Shown: positions 8,588 to 17,691, counted from the stretch's first letter. The stretch: 64,000 nt of DNA from Ruegeria pomeroyi (GCF_021405525.1 NZ_JAGQAG010000002.1:1-64000); one strand, 5' to 3'. Notes: generated by a model from the letters alone, not told the origin. Program-made: numbers and translations.

Positions 8588-11500
8588 CTATTCTGCTGCC
8601 ACTGAAGTTACGTCCCGCGTGGCGTCTGGTCCGGGTCCAACAATCCGGGAGAGGATGCACAATGTGTCGACACCGTCGCCATGCGGCAGGAACACGCGAA
8701 GCTGGAAGGCGATGATCTCCGTGAAACACCCCATGGCCTTGAGACCCTCGATCATGCCCCGATCCGCACCAGAGAGCTCGAGGCGCATCTCGCCTGCGAC
8801 CCGGCGACGGGTCAGGCTGAGACCCCGTCCCAGATCGACCGGCGCGGTGGTGCCCAATGCGGCGGTCAGCATCTCCTGCGGTGTTTGCGGATTGGAGACG
8901 AGGAAGCGAGCGCGCAGCGCGGCCGCCCCTTCCTCACTGAGCGTGCGCCCGATCATCGCCGTCGCTCCGTCGGGCGTGACCCGGTAGATCCGCTCATTGG
9001 TGGCCGGGATGTCCTTCCAGATCGGCAGCAGCAGCCCGGTCAGCAGGTAGAGCTTGGTCGTGGTGGTTTTCGGCAAGGACGCAGCCTCTTCATCCCAAAG
9101 CCGTGCGAACTCAGGCTTGCCGATCTCTTCCCAGGCCGAGGACTCGAACCGCGTCTCCTCCAGATAGCTCGACCCGTTGGGCCGTACGGCCTTGCGCATG
9201 AGGGTGACAATGTCCTCGTCATACATCTGCATGGGACGCGCCGAGATGAGCGCCGCGCGACCGGAGGCGCGATTGACCATAGCCAGCTTGTCGGGATTGC
9301 GCGACATGGCCTCTTCGGCCCCAAGGACGTAGACCGGGTCGGTGACCTCGAGCCCGATGATCCGTGTGACCGCACCGGATTTCGGGCAGGTCCAGAGATC
9401 CTCGGTCGAGACCTGTTCGATCTTTTGGCCGCGTAGGGTTTCCACGCCGAGATCAAGCGTGCCTGCCGCGCGGGCCCGTTCGGTCTGATCGGCGATCCTC
9501 GCCATGAACTCGGCAAAAAGCGCGTTCTGCATGTGGATGGGCAGCGCCAGCACCCGGTTGAGAAACCGCTGGATCGGGGGAAGCTCCTCGAGGAGCACCC
9601 CGTCCTTGTCGATTAGCCGCAGGGCCGTCCAGTCGGTGAAGCTCTCGTAGCTCATCGCCTCGGCGCGCCCGGCGGCAAGATCTGCAAAATACCCACGCAA
9701 AGCCGCCCGTGCGATCGGGCTTTCCAGATTGTCCTCCTCGCGGAACATGCCTTGCGAGCCGGTCTCGCGCTGGCCTTTGGTGAGGGCCCCAAGCTGATCG
9801 AGGCGCTTGGCAATCGTCGAAGTGAAGCGCTTCTCGCCATGCACATCTGAGGTGCAGACCCGGAAGAAGGGTGCGCTGACCTGCGCAGAGCGATGCGTGC
9901 GGCCCAGCCCCTGGATGGCCGCATCGGCGCGCCAGCCGGGCTCCAGAAGATAATGCCGGCGTCGTTTCTGGTTCTTGGCTGTCTGCGCCGCGTGATAGGA
10001 GCGGCCCGTGCCGCCCGCATCAGAAAAGATCAGGATATCCTTCTCGCCATCCATGAAGGCTTGGGTCTCGGAGGAATTGCTGCTGGCGCTGCGCTTTTCG
10101 ATGAAGAGATGACCATCCGCGGCCTTGAGGGGCCGGATGGACCGCCCCGTGACCTCGGCGACGGCCTCGTCGCCAAAAGCCCAGAGGATCTGATCGAGCG
10201 CCGAGGGGATCGGAGCGAGCGTCATCAACTCCATCATGGCCGCATCGCGAAGGGCGAGCGCCTCCCGCGAGACAACGAGCGCCCCGGTCTCGTCCCTGAG
10301 CGGCTCGGCCACCATGTTGCCGTCGATTTCCACGAGCTTTTGCGCGTGGATCGGGAATGCTTGTTCGAGGTAGCCAAGAACATAGTCGCGCGGCGTCAAG
10401 GCACCCTCGACGAGCTCGTCGTCGGGGTCCATCGTTTCAAGCCGGCGTTTCAGCAGGCTCTCGCCTGTCGAAACCACTTGGATGACGCAGGCGTTGCCCG
10501 CCGCGAGGTCATCCTCAATGGCGCGGATGATGGTCGGGGCTTTCATGCCCATCAGGAGATGGTTGAAGAAGCGCTGCTTGGTGCTTTCAAACCGGGACTT
10601 GGCCGAGGCGCGTGCGGCCGAGGCATTGGTCTCCCCCGAGGCATCGTTGACACCGGTCGCGGTCAGTGCAGCTTCGAGATTGTGGTGGATCGTCCGAAAC
10701 GCGCCCGCGTAAGCGTCGTAGATCTCGATCTGGGCCGGGGTGAGCGCGTGTTCGAGCACGTCATACTCCACCCCATCGAAGCTGAGGGCGCGGGCCGTGT
10801 AGAGGCCGAGCGTCTTGAGATCGCGCGCCACCACCTCCATGGCAGCCACACCGCCCGCCTCCATCGCCGAGACGAAGCTCTCGCGGCTCGGGAAGGGGTA
10901 TTCGGGGCCCTGCCCCCAGAGACCAAGACGCGCGGCATAAGCGAGGTTGTGCACGCTCGTGGCGCCCGTGGCCGAAATGTAGAAGACCCGGGCGCGGGGT
11001 GCCGCAAGTTGCAACCGCAGTCCTGCAAGGCCCTGCTGCGAGGGTTTGACCCCCCTGCCCTGCTCGGACCCCGCCGCATTCTGCATGGCATGGGCCTCGT
11101 CAAAGGCCAGCACGCCCTCGAACTCCTCGCCCATCCAGCCGAGGATCTGGCTCAACCGCGTGGTGCCGCATTTGCCCGCCGAGCGCAGCGTGGCGTAGGT
11201 GACAAAGAGGATACCGTCGCCCATCGGAATCGGCTGGTCCGGTTTCCATTTGGAGAGCGGCTGGATGTCGGCGGGCGAGCCGCCGAGATCGGTCCAGTCA
11301 CGGATGGCATCCTCGATCAGCGTGGCGGATTTGGAGACCCAGATCGCCTTGCGGCACCCGGCAAGCCAGTTCACAAGGATCAGCCCCGCACATTCGCGGC
11401 CCTTGCCGCAGCCGGTGCCGTCGCCGAGGAAATACCCGAGACGATAGGCACGTGCGTCCGGGTCATCATCTGCGCGCGTCAGCTTGGTCTGGTCGTCATC

Positions 11501-12862
11501 GACCGTAAACCGCCCCGGCAGGTCACGCCCATGGGCATCGTGCGCCATGATGATGGTTTCCAGCTGCGCATCGGAGAGGTGTCCCTCCTCGATCAGCCTG
11601 GCGGGCAGGCGCAGTTCCGCACTGGCAGCACCTGAAGGCACCGGCGGCGAGACCGAGGCCATGGCGATGCTTTCGACCAGCGGCGTGGGATGTTCCTGCG
11701 CGCCCGCGATCTCGATGCGCTGCGGGCGGTAGCGCGCATAGATGTCCGAGACGGGTCTGTTGTCGCGCGGAGCCTCAAGGCTTGTGAAAGTGAGCGGTAT
11801 TGCGGCGTTGGTCTGAGCGTTGGACGCCGCAACTCTGGCAACTGGGCGCTTGCGCGTGACAGGTACTGGATCGACCGATCGCGCATGAGGGTTTTTCGCC
11901 GCCCTTTGGGCGGGGCGCGCTTCGGACCGGGTTGCGGCCACTGCGTCGACAAAAGGAAGGGCTTCCTCCAGATCCTGAACCTTGGCGCGGATCATCTCGC
12001 CGTCGTCCTGCACCTTGTCGAAGACCATGAGCTGGGTTTCCACAGAGGTGCCGAGCTTACGATAGACCTGCCCCGGCATCGTGAGCGCCAAGCGCGGCGT
12101 CAGAAGACCGCAGGCGCGGGACCAGTGCGCGGCATCGCGTTCGGGCGTGAACCCCGGCGGCATGATCGCCACCAGCCGCCCACCTGGTGCCAGGCGCTTG
12201 GCAGCGGCGATGAGATGCTTGGCAGCGATATGCTTGTCGCGGGAGCGATCGACCGAGGAGGCGAAAGGCGGGTTCATCACCACGATGTCGGGCAGGACCG
12301 GCGTCTGCAGCAGATCATCGATATGCTCCCCGTCATGGCCCGTCACTTCGCCGCCGAAAACCACGCGCAGGAGGCGCTGGCGAAAGGGGTCGATCTCGTT
12401 GAGCACAAGCGTGGCACCGGCCCGGGCAGCGAAAGCTGCCAGGGCGCCAGTTCCCGCGGATGGTTCGAGCACGGTCTCGCCCTTGCGGATCGCTGCGGCC
12501 CGCACCACCAGCGCCGCAAATGGCAGCGGCGTGGAAAACTGCTGCAGCCGGATCTGCTGCTCCGACCGGCGGGTTTCCGTCAGGAGCCGAGAGGCAAGGA
12601 GCTTTGCAGCGGCGATGTCACCTGCTGCACCGTCTCCACGCAGCAGCACCTGGATGGCGGCAGCCTGCATCAGATCATAGGCCATGCGCCAGTCCCACGC
12701 GCCGCCAGCATCGCTGCCATGAAACGTCTCACGCAAGATGCGCGCAAGCGCCGAGCTGCGCAGGGGTTGGTGGTCGATCTCCGCGCCGATTTGCGCGAGG
12801 GCAGAGGTGAGATCAGCGTCGGAGATTGAGAGAGCCGGGTTCGCCGGTTTGGGCTTGGTCAT
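8588..12862 (-). CDS. Fused DNA methyltransferase and strawberry-notch-type helicase
   Basis: A 1424-residue protein. Residues about 60-300 form a class I SAM methyltransferase with VLEPSAGTGALAAFAARAGA (motif I) and DIVVMNPPFASSVD (the NPPF motif of N6-adenine or amino-methyl enzymes). Residues about 440-760 form an SF2 helicase domain with FLGDGTGCGKGRECAGLI as Walker A and VLAFDEAHAMQN as the DEAH-like Walker B. The following region, including DILIFSDAGGTGRSYHA, matches the strawberry-notch C-terminal domain. ATG at 12862 has AAAGGAAA upstream. Such proteins are frequent on large alphaproteobacterial plasmids. A role in protecting or remodelling incoming plasmid DNA is plausible but unproven. 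Confidence 0.85.
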   Translation of the reverse strand: MTKPKPANPALSISDADLTSALAQIGAEIDHQPLRSSALARILRETFHGSDAGGAWDWRMAYDLMQAAAIQVLLRGDGAAGDIAAAKLLASRLLTETRRSEQQIRLQQFSTPLPFAALVVRAAAIRKGETVLEPSAGTGALAAFAARAGATLVLNEIDPFRQRLLRVVFGGEVTGHDGEHIDDLLQTPVLPDIVVMNPPFASSVDRSRDKHIAAKHLIAAAKRLAPGGRLVAIMPPGFTPERDAAHWSRACGLLTPRLALTMPGQVYRKLGTSVETQLMVFDKVQDDGEMIRAKVQDLEEALPFVDAVAATRSEARPAQRAAKNPHARSVDPVPVTRKRPVARVAASNAQTNAAIPLTFTSLEAPRDNRPVSDIYARYRPQRIEIAGAQEHPTPLVESIAMASVSPPVPSGAASAELRLPARLIEEGHLSDAQLETIIMAHDAHGRDLPGRFTVDDDQTKLTRADDDPDARAYRLGYFLGDGTGCGKGRECAGLILVNWLAGCRKAIWVSKSATLIEDAIRDWTDLGGSPADIQPLSKWKPDQPIPMGDGILFVTYATLRSAGKCGTTRLSQILGWMGEEFEGVLAFDEAHAMQNAAGSEQGRGVKPSQQGLAGLRLQLAAPRARVFYISATGATSVHNLAYAARLGLWGQGPEYPFPSRESFVSAMEAGGVAAMEVVARDLKTLGLYTARALSFDGVEYDVLEHALTPAQIEIYDAYAGAFRTIHHNLEAALTATGVNDASGETNASAARASAKSRFESTKQRFFNHLLMGMKAPTIIRAIEDDLAAGNACVIQVVSTGESLLKRRLETMDPDDELVEGALTPRDYVLGYLEQAFPIHAQKLVEIDGNMVAEPLRDETGALVVSREALALRDAAMMELMTLAPIPSALDQILWAFGDEAVAEVTGRSIRPLKAADGHLFIEKRSASSNSSETQAFMDGEKDILIFSDAGGTGRSYHAAQTAKNQKRRRHYLLEPGWRADAAIQGLGRTHRSAQVSAPFFRVCTSDVHGEKRFTSTIAKRLDQLGALTKGQRETGSQGMFREEDNLESPIARAALRGYFADLAAGRAEAMSYESFTDWTALRLIDKDGVLLEELPPIQRFLNRVLALPIHMQNALFAEFMARIADQTERARAAGTLDLGVETLRGQKIEQVSTEDLWTCPKSGAVTRIIGLEVTDPVYVLGAEEAMSRNPDKLAMVNRASGRAALISARPMQMYDEDIVTLMRKAVRPNGSSYLEETRFESSAWEEIGKPEFARLWDEEAASLPKTTTTKLYLLTGLLLPIWKDIPATNERIYRVTPDGATAMIGRTLSEEGAAALRARFLVSNPQTPQEMLTAALGTTAPVDLGRGLSLTRRRVAGEMRLELSGADRGMIEGLKAMGCFTEIIAFQLRVFLPHGDGVDTLCILSRIVGPGPDATRDVTSVAAE

Positions 12863-12904
12863 GGGGATTTTCCTTTGGATCAGGGTCTGAGTTCCAAAGG
12901 AGAA

Positions 12905-12927
12905 AAAGCCCACTTTCGCTTTTCGGG
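12905..12927 (-). repeat. 23-bp leader motif, copy 2
   Basis: Top strand AAAGCCCACTTTCG followed by CTTTTCGGG, the copy nearest the consensus. It starts 43 bases upstream of the helicase ATG. The arms GGTCTGA (12884-12890) and TCAGACC (12937-12943) are perfect inverted repeats that enclose it, so the single-stranded leader could fold with the motif in the loop. Confidence 0.7.
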
Positions 12928-12964
12928 GTGACGGGATCAGACCGCGCTGACCTCCAAGGCTTGG

Positions 12965-13117
12965 TCAGGGCTTGGATTGGCCCTGGCGCTTCGCATCAAT
13001 CAATGCTTGTGCGGCCTGCATCACCTGAACCTGAGATGTTCGCGAGCGTGCATCCTCCAGCGCGGTCTGTACCTGCGCGCGAAACCACGCGTCATACGAA
13101 TTGACATCAGCCGCCAC
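12965..13117 (-). CDS. Orphan antitoxin-like protein (stability-determinant type)
   Basis: A 50-residue protein with VNSYDAWFRAQVQTALEDAR followed by a short helical tail. The YDAWFR..VQ.AL pattern is that of small stability-determinant antitoxins that normally pair with a ParE/RelE toxin. The start is GTG at 13117, which has GAGGAGC eight bases upstream; longer upstream readings lack a ribosome site. No ParE/RelE-like frame adjoins it, and the nearby YhaV toxin already has its own antitoxin. It may be a leftover, or may neutralise a toxin encoded elsewhere. The family call rests on a short motif. Confidence 0.6.
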   Translation of the reverse strand: MAADVNSYDAWFRAQVQTALEDARSRTSQVQVMQAAQALIDAKRQGQSKP

Positions 13118-13264
13118 GGAAATGCTCCTCGAGACCGAGGGGCGGCTGTTCCTTACCCGTTGGGTCCATTGCGCTTTCTCCAACTATGCTATGGGTCGAT
13201 GCTACATCACCCACAGTGGTGCCGTAAACGGGAAGGCCGTATGGTTCACAGCTCACCGGGCCAC

Positions 13265-13783
13265 TTACCGATCGGGCGCCGCTTCAAGAGACTTTTCGAA
13301 CCGCTTATCCGCCGCCGCTGCTTCTTTCAGGAGTGCATCGAAATCGTCAGGTGGATTGCCATCTTCCAGCATCCCTTTGAAGGTCGCATAGGCATCTGTC
13401 TTGCTGCCGTAGGCGCGCAGGGTCTTATCGTCGTTCACCCAGGCCACCACGATGACCTTCGCATCGCTGTTGAAGCGGTAGAACAACCGATACTGCTGGA
13501 AGAATTTCGCCCGGAACCAGTGCTTACGATGATCCCCGAGCGTGCCGCCTTGCCGGAAGGCTGCGGCACCAGGATCGGCTGGTATGGCCTCGGTGACCAG
13601 CTTGAAGATGGCGGCCAGCCGTTTCGTCGGGTTTTTCTTGCGCCAGGTCTTTGGATCGCGTGCCTTACGCGCTTCAACTTCCTCGATCAGCCCTTCGAGC
13701 TGGTCCAGAAAGAGCGGATGCGCATAAATCGACCATCCGTTTTCGACAAGGGGCGCCCCTGCGGGCACGCTATCGCCGGTCAT
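13265..13783 (-). CDS. yhaV: YhaV-family toxin of type II toxin-antitoxin system
   Basis: A 172-residue RelE-superfamily ribonuclease. YhaV features are clear: PLFLDQLEGLIEEVEA near the N-terminus, KRLAAIFKLVTEAIPADPG in the middle, then YRLFYRFNSDAKVIVVAWVND and the late GSKTDAYATFKGML. In E. coli YhaV cleaves mRNA and rRNA and is held inactive by PrlF. Its ATG overlaps the prlF stop codon by four bases, the expected antitoxin-first arrangement. It would stabilise the plasmid by post-segregational killing. Confidence 0.92.
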   Translation of the reverse strand: MTGDSVPAGAPLVENGWSIYAHPLFLDQLEGLIEEVEARKARDPKTWRKKNPTKRLAAIFKLVTEAIPADPGAAAFRQGGTLGDHRKHWFRAKFFQQYRLFYRFNSDAKVIVVAWVNDDKTLRAYGSKTDAYATFKGMLEDGNPPDDFDALLKEAAAADKRFEKSLEAAPDR

Positions 13784-14106
13784 TCATCCTCGAGCGATAG
13801 CGGCGCATCGAGATCGACCTCAACCTCTCCGACCAGTGCTGCAAGACGATCATGCAAAGCCCCATCGAACGCCCGAATGCGGTCCGGATGCGCCTTGATA
13901 TCGGCCTCGACAAAATCGAGAAAAGCGCCGAGCGCGGGATCATCTTCTTCGCTGCGCACGGGCTCGATATAGACCCTGCCACTCGGCTCGGTGCAGTAGC
14001 GAATCTGGTCGCCCTTCCCGAGCTTGAGCTGCTTGCGCACACCCGCAGGCACGGTCGTCTGATACCGGTCCGTGAGTTTCGAGACCTCTTGTGCGAGCGC
14101 TGTCAT
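13780..14106 (-). CDS. prlF: PrlF antitoxin (AbrB/SpoVT fold)
   Basis: A 108-residue antitoxin. The N-terminal swapped-hairpin DNA-binding region is TDRYQTTVPAGVRKQLKLGK, followed by GDQIRYCTEPSGRVYIEPV. The C-terminal part (DPALGAFLDFVEADIKAHPD and after) is the PrlF toxin-binding segment. ATG at 14106 has an AGGAG-like sequence upstream. It pairs with yhaV by a 4-base overlap and probably autoregulates the operon through the palindrome at 14147-14170. Confidence 0.92.
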   Translation of the reverse strand: MTALAQEVSKLTDRYQTTVPAGVRKQLKLGKGDQIRYCTEPSGRVYIEPVRSEEDDPALGAFLDFVEADIKAHPDRIRAFDGALHDRLAALVGEVEVDLDAPLSLEDE

Positions 14107-14146
14107 GGCAGTCTCCTGAAAGAATGGGGGTCTTTGCTGCCTGCGA

Positions 14147-14170
14147 AAGGTAATGCATTTGCATTGCCTT
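14147..14170 (-). promoter_or_regulatory. Operator palindrome upstream of prlF-yhaV
   Basis: AAGGTAATGCA and TGCATTGCCTT are inverted repeats with a 2-base spacer and one mismatch. The site is 41 bases upstream of the prlF start, where the promoter should lie. AbrB-fold antitoxins commonly repress their own promoter, so this is the likely PrlF-YhaV operator. Confidence 0.6.
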
Positions 14171-14232
14171 GTCAAGATGAGCCGCAGGATCTGCTGTCGC
14201 CGGGCAGGTCGATGAGCTGTCCGGCGCGGCAC

Positions 14233-14886
14233 CTATTCTCGCCCCGCGAGATACTCCGCCAGCACCGGGCTTGCCGCGCCCTTCGCGGAGCTGAGCAGCA
14301 CCGAGCCCGCAAGCGAGGCTTTCGACAGGCGCACGAGTCCGCCGGTTTCCTCGATGCGGTAGCAGCGGCGTTTTTGTCGGCCCCGCCTGTAGTGCGTCGC
14401 AGTGACGATCTGGCAGGTGCTGCCATCGGTGAGCGTCACCGGTTTTGCGAGCTTGATCTTGTCGTCTTCCTCGTAGTCCGGGATCGACGCCCAGTCCCGG
14501 CAACGCTGGCGCCAGTCTTGGGCGTAGCTGTCCGGGTCTTTCAGGTCGGAGAGGAGCTCGATCAACCCAAGGGGAGCGCGCGACTCGTTCGGGCCCGCAC
14601 TTTCCTCCATGTCCTTGTAGCCCCAGCAGCCGTCATCGTAGCGGGTGAGGAACACTGCGCCAAAGGTGATCGAACCGTCAGGATCGGTGACATAGGTCGT
14701 GTCCTCGACAGGGGTGCCGTCGCGGTTGGTGACCCTTGCCGCCGCATACCAGGTGGAACCGACCTTGCATGCCTTGACCAGTTCGGTTTTGCGCATGTCG
14801 CCCGCAAAGGTGCAGAGCCGGGCGATTTCCGCTTTCTCATCTGCATAAGTCTGGACGCGGTGATCGGTATAGAAGAGCCAACCCAT
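14233..14886 (-). CDS. DUF6927-type plasmid protein
   Basis: A 217-residue soluble protein that opens MGWLFYTDHRVQTYADEKAE, the typical start of this family on rhodobacterial plasmids. It has many Trp and Tyr residues and probable beta strands (TWYAAARVTNRDG, ITFGAVFLTRYDDGCWGYKD) and a DGSTCQIVTATHYRRGRQKRR segment. No catalytic motif is visible; function is unknown. ATG at 14886 overlaps the stop of the upstream gene, so the two are translationally coupled. Confidence 0.75.
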   Translation of the reverse strand: MGWLFYTDHRVQTYADEKAEIARLCTFAGDMRKTELVKACKVGSTWYAAARVTNRDGTPVEDTTYVTDPDGSITFGAVFLTRYDDGCWGYKDMEESAGPNESRAPLGLIELLSDLKDPDSYAQDWRQRCRDWASIPDYEEDDKIKLAKPVTLTDGSTCQIVTATHYRRGRQKRRCYRIEETGGLVRLSKASLAGSVLLSSAKGAASPVLAEYLAGRE

Positions 14887-15479
14887 CACGCCGCCCTCCG
14901 GTCATCGATTTCCATCAGCGCATCGAGCGGCACGCGATAGGGCTGCATCGCGTCGAAATCCTCGCAATTGCCGCAGTTCTGCACGATCGCGAAGGTGTCG
15001 CAGGCATCCTTGAGGATGACCCGGAAGGTGCCGCCAAGACCTGAAGGCACCTCGTAGGTTCCGCCGATGAGATAGTCCGAGGCCCGACGCACGAAGACGC
15101 GGATGCTGTGGCCATCCGTGGCGAGCCGGATCGTCCCCTGCCCCCGGTCGATGAGCACCTGCACATCGTCCAGGATGTCCGTGTAGAACTGCCCGGTCAG
15201 ATCACGAAACGCCATGCGGCGCTGCGCCATCCAGTCTGTGTCCCGAAACGGGTTCATGCCTTGGGCGAAGGCGAAGGACGGATCGGCCTGTTCGGTCGTG
15301 ACGATGCGGGTGGTCGTGCCGTCGATGCCGTTCGAGCGCAGATGCACACCATTGCCGACGATGAGGATCAGAGCGGGTCTGTCTACAGGTCCGTTCCAGT
15401 TGGGCAGGAAAGTCTTGCAGGCGAGCGCATGAGCGATCTGCGCCGCTACAGCAGACGCAGAGAACTTGAGAATAGTCAT
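14886..15479 (-). CDS. Conserved plasmid protein of unknown function
   Basis: A 197-residue protein. An N-terminal segment TILKFSASAVAAQIAHALA is followed by a compact domain with VGNGVHLRSNGIDGTTTRIV, later GTFRVILKDACDTFAIVQNCGNCEDF and a C-terminal PLDALMEIDDRR. No membrane segment or catalytic motif is seen. ATG at 15479 has a GGAAAG-like site upstream. It is the first gene of the pair with the DUF6927 protein. Its leader carries a GC-rich hairpin and possibly an inverted, shortened copy of the 23-bp leader motif near 15530. Confidence 0.65.
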   Translation of the reverse strand: MTILKFSASAVAAQIAHALACKTFLPNWNGPVDRPALILIVGNGVHLRSNGIDGTTTRIVTTEQADPSFAFAQGMNPFRDTDWMAQRRMAFRDLTGQFYTDILDDVQVLIDRGQGTIRLATDGHSIRVFVRRASDYLIGGTYEVPSGLGGTFRVILKDACDTFAIVQNCGNCEDFDAMQPYRVPLDALMEIDDRRAA

Positions 15480-15553
15480 GGGGATGTCTTTCCGTTGGGT
15501 ATGAGAAGATAGACCCACGCAGGCGAAAGGGCTTGCGCGGGTCGCGTGAGGAC

Positions 15554-17536
15554 TCAGGCCGCTGGCGCGATCTCGCTGTCAGGATCCGGGGTTTCCGCGG
15601 CGGGCTCTGCATCATCGCAGGCGACACCCGCGGTCTGCATCATGGGCGGGCACCAGGCGGCCACGGCAGCGCGTTGTGCATCCGTGAGCGTGGCGAAGGG
15701 CTCGGCGAAGAGCTTGTCGCAGAAAGCGACGATCTCCTTCTTGCTCGACGAGGCCAGCGTCACCGCCTCCTGGGCCAGACCCAGTTCCTCGCCGAGGATC
15801 CTCAGGAGCCAGGCCTTCTTGAAGCGGTTGAAGAGCGCCGCATTCGGCGTCCAATGCGCCCGGATGTCGGGCATGATCTCGATCTCGAAGTCATGCATCA
15901 GGCTGTCGCGCCGCAGGTCCCGCGCGAAGCAGGACTGCGTCGTGCTGGCCGTAGCATAGGCCACGAGCTTGGCCTTCTCGCCGGCGTCCAGCGCGCGAAA
16001 CGCCGCGAACTGATCGGCGGGCGAACGGCTGTCATCGAGCCACGACAGGCCGAGCACATCATGCGCCGCCGCCACCTGCTCAAGAGAGGTCTCGTCGATC
16101 TCGTCCATTTTGGCATGGCTGCGGTATTCCTTGCGGGCATCAATCTTGATCGCCTGCGTAACACTCATGCCGCTGGCCAGAACATCACTGACCAGCTTGA
16201 AGAGCGTTAAATCGAGCGTGGCCTCGGGATGCAGCGCCATCGCGGCGCCGAGGGCCATGGCTCGCTCGGTCTTGAGATCCTCGGCCAGCGAGGCCGGATA
16301 GGTGATTGCGCCAGCGTCGGGGGCCTCCTCTCCCGTGGTGTTGGTCGAGGAACTGGGCGCGCCCTTCTCTTTCACGGTGTCCTCCGGGCGGACGAGGCCC
16401 ACATGGAGCGTGATCTGCCCGTTCGACCAAGACGCAATCACGCCTGCACGGGCGAGATCCTCAGCGCTGTAGGCCTCCTGCAGGTCGCGGGCTTCGTCTT
16501 CCAGAGCGTCCACGCGCTCGTAAAGGGCATTGTAGGCATCGTCATCGAGCCTCTCATCTTCCATCTCGAGTTGAAGCTGCTCGAGCTCGGCTGTGATCTC
16601 GTCGATGCGCTTCTGGGCCGCCTCATCGGGCTCGATCGGGCCGGGATAGACGCGGCCATAGTCGGCCATGGTCGCGTAATCATAGCGGACCATCGCATCG
16701 GCCCAGGCAAAGCCCAGCTTTATGCGAGCCTCTTCGGCTGCGGCCCCGAGCTTCTCGAGCAGGATAGTTTCGACCAGCGCCGCATCCTCGAGCACCGAAT
16801 GCTCTTCCAGCAGATCGGCCGCGATCGCTCCGCCGCGGGCCTCATAGTCCTCGCGCACGAAAGCCCCAATATCGTCACTTACCTGCACGCCGCGAGTCTT
16901 GAGCGCCTGTCGGACGGTATAGGCCTGCAGATAGCTGTCTTCCTTGGTGAGCGCCTCGTAGACCTCGCGCTGCACCTCTTGGCTCGGGTGCTCCGCAAAG
17001 GCCTTCATCGTGTCGAGCGTGATCGTCTTCGCCCGAGCAGCGGCGCGGATATCGGGGTGGATCAGCCCGTAGCGCAACCGGCCTTTCACGGCGGCGACGG
17101 TCGTGCCGAAGGTCTTGGCGATGGTCTCGGGCGTCTGGCCGTCGACCTCCATCATCCGCGCGAAGGCCTCGAACTCGTCAATGGCGTTCATCGGCGCCTG
17201 GGTGATGTTCTCGGCGAACGACAGCGCCGTGGTGACGTCGCAATCCTCCGGCACGAGGCGGCAGTCGATCTTGGTCTTCGTGGTGAACCCCTTGGCGGCC
17301 TTGTCCGAGATCAGCTCCTTCAGCGCGGCATGCCGACGGCCACCAGCGAGGACAGCGTATTTGCCGTCGAGCTTCTGGACGAGGAGTGGTTGCAGGAGGC
17401 CCAGCACAGCGATGCTGGCCTTCAGATGCGCGATGTTTTCTGGATCATAGGTTTCCGGCGAGTTGCTGCGCACATTGGCGGGATGGGCAGTCAGATCGCC
17501 GATGGCGACGGAGATGGGTTTGAAGCTTGCAGTCAT
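15554..17536 (-). CDS. Long ParB/RepB/Spo0J-domain protein
   Basis: A 660-residue protein. Residues about 5-100 are a ParB nuclease-like domain with HPANVRSN, LLQPLLVQ and VLAGGRRHAALKEL, followed by a ParB-type helix-turn-helix (PETIAKTFGTTVAAVKGRLR). An acidic coiled coil occupies about 320-370, and the C-terminal half has no recognisable catalytic motif. This is unlike RepB at 22894-23910 and resembles the long ParB-like proteins of plasmid leading or maintenance regions rather than a partition protein. ATG at 17536 is preceded by GAAGGA. It has no partner parA. Confidence 0.85.
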   Translation of the reverse strand: MTASFKPISVAIGDLTAHPANVRSNSPETYDPENIAHLKASIAVLGLLQPLLVQKLDGKYAVLAGGRRHAALKELISDKAAKGFTTKTKIDCRLVPEDCDVTTALSFAENITQAPMNAIDEFEAFARMMEVDGQTPETIAKTFGTTVAAVKGRLRYGLIHPDIRAAARAKTITLDTMKAFAEHPSQEVQREVYEALTKEDSYLQAYTVRQALKTRGVQVSDDIGAFVREDYEARGGAIAADLLEEHSVLEDAALVETILLEKLGAAAEEARIKLGFAWADAMVRYDYATMADYGRVYPGPIEPDEAAQKRIDEITAELEQLQLEMEDERLDDDAYNALYERVDALEDEARDLQEAYSAEDLARAGVIASWSNGQITLHVGLVRPEDTVKEKGAPSSSTNTTGEEAPDAGAITYPASLAEDLKTERAMALGAAMALHPEATLDLTLFKLVSDVLASGMSVTQAIKIDARKEYRSHAKMDEIDETSLEQVAAAHDVLGLSWLDDSRSPADQFAAFRALDAGEKAKLVAYATASTTQSCFARDLRRDSLMHDFEIEIMPDIRAHWTPNAALFNRFKKAWLLRILGEELGLAQEAVTLASSSKKEIVAFCDKLFAEPFATLTDAQRAAVAAWCPPMMQTAGVACDDAEPAAETPDPDSEIAPAA

Positions 17537-17590
17537 GGGATATCCTTCTCGATGGATATGGTGCGGCCCACGCATTCAGATACGCGGCCA

Positions 17591-17656
17591 ATCCCCGGAT
17601 TCGGGGATCACGACGACAGAAGGCCCACTCTCCCTTTGAGGGGTCAGTGGGCCTTC
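17591..17656 (-). promoter_or_regulatory. Two leader hairpins upstream of the ParB-like gene
   Basis: ATCCCCG (17591-17597) and CGGGGAT (17602-17608) form a perfect stem. GAAGGCCCACT (17619-17629) and AGTGGGCCTTC (17646-17656) form a perfect 11-bp stem with a 16-base loop. The second overlaps leader motif copy 3. Neither is followed by a T-run, so they are not ordinary terminators. Confidence 0.6.
17620..17642 (-). repeat. 23-bp leader motif, copy 3
   Basis: Top strand AAGGCCCACTCTCC followed by CTTTGAGGG, about 84 bases upstream of the ParB-like start codon. It is the most divergent of the five aligned copies but keeps the GCCCAC-T and CTTT blocks. Its left part is one arm of the 11-bp hairpin at 17619-17656. 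Confidence 0.55.
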
Positions 17657-17691
17657 ATCGTCTGAGATATCAGGGGGAGGAGTCCCCTGCC

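Noticed and set aside
9893-11635. 580-codon plus-strand frame opposite the helicase
   Set aside because: Antisense shadow of GC-rich coding DNA; the minus frame has full catalytic motifs.
15521-15545. Possible sixth, inverted copy of the 23-bp leader motif (GGCGAAAGGGCTTGC)
   Set aside because: Two bases shorter and in the opposite orientation to the gene; may be only a GC-rich hairpin.
16229-17665. 478-codon plus-strand frame opposite the ParB-like gene
   Set aside because: Antisense shadow with no recognisable domain or ribosome site.
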